This document shows, in pieces, positions 59,636-64,000 of a stretch of DNA of 64,000 bases. How positions within the stretch are numbered: the first letter of the stretch is position 1; each line of letters begins with the position of its first letter. The position numbers and the translations under genes were made by a program. This DNA comes from Arbacia lixula. Lineage: Eukaryota; Echinodermata; Echinoidea; Arbacioida; Arbaciidae. The notes under the pieces were generated by a model that saw only the letters and a list, made by a program, of their open reading frames with translations, had not been told where the DNA came from and searched no databases. The stretch covers positions 18,071,932-18,135,931 of the forward strand of contig OZ022589.1 in assembly GCA_963669155.1 (NCBI GenBank), in the 5' to 3' direction.

Positions 59636-61242
59636 TTTATTTTTATTCCAATTTTTGTGGCATGGATATCTCAACAATGCATGGGCCATTTTTCATGAAA
59701 TCTTCATCATGCATGAATATATACGTGAACATGTTCCAGCTATATTTTCAAGGTCATGACGTCATCGTGACGTGATCTACGAGCAATTTAATGAAAATCT
59801 ATTATCTCATGTAGCTCTAGAACTAGTCATCTCTGTGTAATGAAATTTGGCATGCATATAATTAATGAGTAGCCAATTAATTTCATTGAAAAAAAACGCG
59901 CGCGTACGCGTACGTTAGTGCTAAAACGCGCGCGTAAAAAAAAAATGCTCCAAATCAACTAGAAATTGTTTTGCATATGTTTGAGGCCATTTCTAGCATT
60001 TTTCAAAAATTTCCGCGCGTACGCGCGCGGGCGCGCGTTTTTCCGTGCGTTTAGCAAACGCAACGTCGGAAAACCGTTTTTTCACTAGATTCATGTTTCT
60101 GACACTGCAAACAACACATCCTGAAATTTTGAGCCATTTCTATGCAATAATAAGGTCGTGCGGGTGCGTAAAAGTTCAAAGTCCGCGCGTGCGTCAATAC
60201 GTTTTTGTGTGCAAAAACATGACCATCTTCAATCGGCCATAGCTCCTCAGAATGGCTGGTGACCCCCAATTTTTTTTTCATATTTTGGAAGAGTGGGAAC
60301 TGTAGATGCTATTTCATGTCCCATTTGGTCGTTAAATACATCGTAACGTCATCATATTGCCATATGAATCGAAAAAATCAATTTTCATGTATGACGTCAT
60401 AAACTTTTTTACCCGTTCTTGCGTATCTCAGTAATCTTTGGTCAATTTTGTTCCAAATTTCAGTATGTGATAGCTGAGACATTGCTCTATGAGAAAGTAG
60501 CCCTAATATTTCAATAGGATTCTATCTTCATGGTATGAATTTGATTATAGACATTAATGTCAAAATCGATCGTAAGTACGTGTTATGTCAATGGAAGGGG
60601 TATTTATTAAATGACATGACGATCTTCTAGGAGCTGTATCTCGCTTATGTTCAATTCTGTTACTCTGAAATTTTAGTATGTTGTAGCTGAGTCTACTAGC
60701 TTTCGGGGACGTCATCTTTATTTTTCAATCAGATGTCGCGATCATGGCGAAATTTCATCTTGAATATCAATTTCTTAATCATTCTAGCCCCTGCTGGGCA
60801 TTACGTGTTAAGTGAATGGGAAGATGTGTGGCTCAATTGGTAAGGCGCCGCGTTTTAAGATCTCGAGGCCCCCGGTTCGATTCCTGGAGTGGGTAGGGTA
60901 AATTTTCGCATTCCTTTTACAATGTTTCTTTTGCCATCTTCTTCTGTTCTATCCCTCACTTTGTCTTTCTCTTTGAGATTTTCTTTCCCATTCGTTTTCT
61001 CTCGCCCCTTTATCTTACGTGGCTATTAATTACGTGTTAGCACAATATACATGTAACCATTTAGGCATGTCTGAAATGTACGTTAGTAGACATTGTAGGT
61101 GCGCTCTGAGCTTTCTTGAGCGGAGTCTCTGATTGCTTGTGTCACGATTGAAGGTCCATATCACCGTGCATTTTCTAGCCCATGTCAGTGCATGAATTTG
61201 CCAATGCAGACCACCTTATACTTGTCCACAAGTATGTCTCGT
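59636..61242. repeat. 1.6-kb tandem repeat, unit 5 (diverged)
   Basis: About 1606 bp with scattered substitutions and small indels relative to units 1-4. The second CRE is mutated (TGACGTGA near 59768), the CG tract is altered and a deletion removes part of the TGCAAATATTGCAAAAAAC segment. Being the outermost copy it has probably escaped homogenization. It ends with the ATACTTGTCCACAAGTAT hairpin and GTCTCG, after which the sequence changes. Confidence 0.9.
60829..60905 (+). other. tRNA-like Pol III promoter segment, unit 5 (least derived)
   Basis: A box TGGCTCAATTGG at 60829, B box GGTTCGATTCC at 60874, spacing 45 bp. It keeps CGCCGCGTTTTAAGATCTCG, two bases longer than the others and closer to a normal tRNA anticodon arm, so it may be nearer the ancestral state. 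Confidence 0.65.
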
Positions 61243-61975
61243 TCAGCCTTTGGTTTGCAGGGTAATGTTGTCGGATAGCAAGATCTGAAAACATGCATGT
61301 AGTCCTGTATTGTGTGCAATTGATACCATGTGGTGCATCACATTCATGCAATATGCATACGTTCAGGACATTTAATAATTTCAAAGGAACAAAAACATTT
61401 CAATTGCCATGATATTTTAATTAGATATCTTTTGATGTAGAATACCAATAATGTTGATAAAACTTGTACAATGGGTTCTGTCTGGTCAGTATAGTAGTAA
61501 AATAGTTAAGGTGACATTATACTTTTTTTATTACACAAAATGACATAAATTGCACTGAGCAACTTCAAAAACATTGTGAATTCTTCAGTTTACATTTGAA
61601 ACACATCTTGTGCTCATATTTTGATAAAAGTGTTATTAAAGTGGTGGTTAAAATGACCGTCTCTTCATTACTATGCCTAAACTCGCCACAAACATATTTG
61701 CTCATACTGCCAAAGTAAAGTACATAACAATATCAAACAGTGATGACCTACACATGTGCATCATAATACTAGATAAACATATTTAAACAAAAGGGTTAAA
61801 TGAAGGTTGTCTTTCCCTTTTTGGTAATATGAATACAAAACAAACAACAACATCTTTGCACACACTAAGTAGATGTCTTTGTGATTACAAATTAAATGAA
61901 TGCCAGGTAACAGTGGTTCATTGTTCAAGCTATCTCACAGTCATTTGTTGGAGTTGCTTATGTCCGAACAGAAAA
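61243..61975. other. No gene seen; right-hand flank of the 1.6-kb array
   Basis: AT-rich DNA between the end of unit 5 and the minus-strand pseudogene. Probably part of the element that carries the pseudogene. Confidence 0.4.
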
Positions 61976-63007
61976 TTATAAGTGTCCCCTATTGTTTGCA
62001 ACCTCCAGGACACCCAGTTTGGAAATCATTTTGTCCTGCATGTAGTAGATAACATTTTTCTGAGTGGACCATTTCCAGTATTTTCCTGCCCGCTGCATGA
62101 CAGAAACCAGGAATTCCTCCCCTACCACCACAACTACTTCACCTGGAAATCTCTGTTCATCATACTTCACAATGTACCAATCTCCAATGCTAATTGACTT
62201 TTCTGATGTTATTGGGGCAGCTTGTAGATGGGAAATAATCATTCATATCTATGACTGAGTGGCAGCTATCCTTTGACAAGATGAGTCTCCATTTTGCCAT
62301 CAACTTTCATCAGAGAGTGCATCTTTGCAATGCCTGAAATTGCCTGTTCCTGTGCAAACGTCACCTAAACTGAGAGCTCCATTCCTCTAAACAATCTGAG
62401 CTGACTTGATTTCTGTAACAACTACATTCTTCTTCCCCTGAGCAGCAGCAACGAAGCTCTCTGCATCCTGCACAAGACATTGCCTTGATAGAACTTTACT
62501 CCACACATGGCGTTTTACGGAGCCCCCGATGCTGTCCACTGGACCCTTACCATGAGAAGTACAGAAGAAACTCCAGCGGATTTGAACTTTGTGCTTCTTT
62601 TGCAGTGCTCCTATACCATACCAGCTGCCACATACCGATTCACTGTGAAGCTGGTCCATCAGACCAAACAGACACAGATGTCGCTTTTTCTGGCAGGTCC
62701 TGAGCAAATCCAAGTACGCGAGGACTGTGTCTTAAGAGTGGGTTGTTAGATCATCTGATGCAATTACACATGAGTGTAGGGAACCAGAATGTCACAATGC
62801 TGTTGTGAAGAAACTGGCTTGTCGCTGATTCCAGTGCGCACTCTGCACTTCGTCTTGAGATACGCACATATAATTCTCAGAAAAGTCAATCTGGATCAAT
62901 GCACTCTTGTTATGTTCCGTGGCTTGAGATGCTTTCTGATGCTCAGCACTGTCTTTGGATGTTGCAGAGATGCAGCGCATGCTTTCAATGGCATTATGGG
63001 TAGCCAA
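61976..63007 (-). pseudogene. Decayed mobile-element-type protein (DFSENY / SHGKG family)
   Basis: Minus-strand pieces in order: IQIDFSENYMCVSQDEVQSA, HWNQRQASFFTTAL (near 62792-62910); TGA; VIASDDLTTHS; TAA; DTVLAYLDLL; VWSDGPASQ in another frame; VNRYVAAGM in a third frame; IRWSFFCTSHGKGPVDSIGG, SVKRHVWSKVL (about 62490-62590); AISGIAKMHSLMKVDGK, again shifted; GDWYIVKYDEQRFPGEV and ANNRGHL with a natural stop at 61976. This order (DFxENY, HWxxxQ, SDG..SQ, FFxTSHGKGxxDxxGGxVKR, then GDWxxVxYxxxxFPGEV) matches a large family of uncharacterized metazoan proteins that I believe come from transposable elements. At least two stops and three frameshifts make this copy non-functional. Confidence 0.8.
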
Positions 63008-63094
63008 TTGCCTTCTGCTGCCTTCTTTTGTCTATATATATATCCTAATATGCTGCCCAATTGCCACTGCATAGTGCTAAATCAGTGGCAAAGC

Positions 63095-63315
63095 GGTTAG
63101 TTACGTTACATGGACGGTTAGTTATGATACATGGTTAGTTACATTACACATTTTGAGTGCTTCTCAATTCACTATAGCACAATGTTATTGAATTAATTGG
63201 ACTGTTATGATTTGGGGACTATGCATAGGAGGAATTTTTAAAATATGAACATTCTGGGCAGTTGTTTTCTTCCCGGGAAAAACAAAGTTAATATATTTTG
63301 GTTAGTTACGTTACA
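63095..63315 (+). repeat. Cluster of 16-bp GGTTAGTTACGTTACA motifs
   Basis: Copies at 63095, 63117 (GGTTAGTTATGATACA), 63133 (GGTTAGTTACATTACA) and 63300, all in the same orientation as those at 52713 and 52899. Short interspersed motif within the interrupting element; function unknown. Confidence 0.75.
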
Positions 63316-63596
63316 TTGATTCGAAGGGGCCAAGATTTCCAAAATTTCGCGTCATTAGCAATCCCAATACAAAGTTTTGATTCAGAATGCTGACAAATTG
63401 AAATTTTGTAAAGTTTTGTTCATCAACTCAATCTGAAATATCAACCATGCAAAAACATTTTTTTGAATATTGTCTTGGAAGTAAAACATCTTAGACAGTT
63501 TGCCAGTGTTCTTCAACATATTCTCTAACTAAAAAAACAAATTTCACCTCAAAAATCAGTTTAAAATTTAGGGTCATGTCCACTAATTCATGGGCC
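63316..63596. other. Right end of the interrupting block
   Basis: AT-rich non-coding DNA up to CATGGGCCCATTTC, where the minisatellite resumes. A partial resemblance exists between the two ends (TCATGG...GCCCA) but no clean terminal inverted repeat or target duplication is visible. Confidence 0.4.
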
Positions 63597-64000
63597 CATT
63601 TCTTTTTATAGTGGGTTAATAAAGCGGACTGCCCAATTTGTATTTACAGTACCCTCACTTAAAAGGGGAGAATATGACTGTGTGTTTTAATTGGTTTTTG
63701 TCATTTCTTTTTATAGTGGGTTAATAAGTAGGACTCCCCAATTTGTATTTACAGTACCCTCACTTGAAAGGGAAGAATATAACTGTGTGTTTTAATTGGT
63801 TTATGTCATTTCTTTTTACTGTGGGTTAAAAAGTAGAACTCCCCAATTTGTTTTTACAGTATCATCACTTAAAAGGGAAGAATATAAGTGTGTGTTTTAA
63901 TTAATTCTTGTCATTTCCTTTTATAGTGCGTTAATAAGTAGGACTCCCCAATTTGTATTTACAGTACCATCACTTAAAAGGGAAGAATATAACTGTGTGT
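63597..64000 (+). repeat. Resumption of the ~103-bp minisatellite
   Basis: CATTTCTTTTTATAGTGGG and four units of the same minisatellite as at 42.3-52.5 kb, same orientation, continuing past the window. More exon cassettes may follow. Confidence 0.9.

Noticed and set aside
53088-61242. Assignment of the 1.6-kb repeat to Helitrons
   Set aside because: The 3' hairpin is suggestive, but there is no clear 5' TC / 3' CTRR end and no Rep/helicase coding sequence, so the class is left open.

Overview
The window is eukaryotic nuclear DNA from an animal, most likely a marine invertebrate. The evidence is spliceosomal introns, many dinucleotide microsatellites, several families of palindromic MITE-like elements, a CR1/L2-like LINE tail and a KMT5A-like SET-domain gene of a type expanded in fish, cnidarians, molluscs and echinoderms. 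An echinoderm is my best guess, but no sequence here proves it. There are no operons, rRNA genes or CRISPR arrays. All coding calls are exon models read by eye.

Positions 1-35.8 kb are gene-poor. They hold simple-sequence tracts, a 0.5-kb minisatellite, fold-back elements in at least seven families (called A-G here), one LINE 3' relic and a solo partial copy of a long repeat that recurs as a tandem array near 53-61 kb.

Positions 36.0-41.3 kb hold the genic part. A possible small three-exon gene (36.0-37.25 kb) is followed by two secure exons of a KMT5A-like lysine methyltransferase (38854-39007 and 39503-39722). A candidate upstream microexon (38239-38257) and two competing candidate 3' exons go with them. 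A fold-back element (H) lies just upstream.

Positions 41.77-52.5 kb are the most striking part: nine near-identical copies of a 135-bp exon-like block. Each has the same acceptor and donor and no stop in two of three forward frames. Each is followed by about 300 bp of conserved intron and a variable number of ~103-bp minisatellite units that each carry an acceptor-like site. The block length is a multiple of three, so copies could be chained, skipped or chosen alternatively. The array resumes at 63.6 kb and runs off the window.

Positions 52.5-63.6 kb are an ~11-kb block that interrupts the array. It contains five head-to-tail ~1.6-kb repeats, each with a tRNA-like Pol III promoter, CRE-type palindromes and alternating CG tracts. 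Next to them is a minus-strand pseudogene of a probable mobile-element protein. A 16-bp motif, GGTTAGTTACGTTACA, occurs on both sides of the 1.6-kb array, suggesting one element that was itself split.
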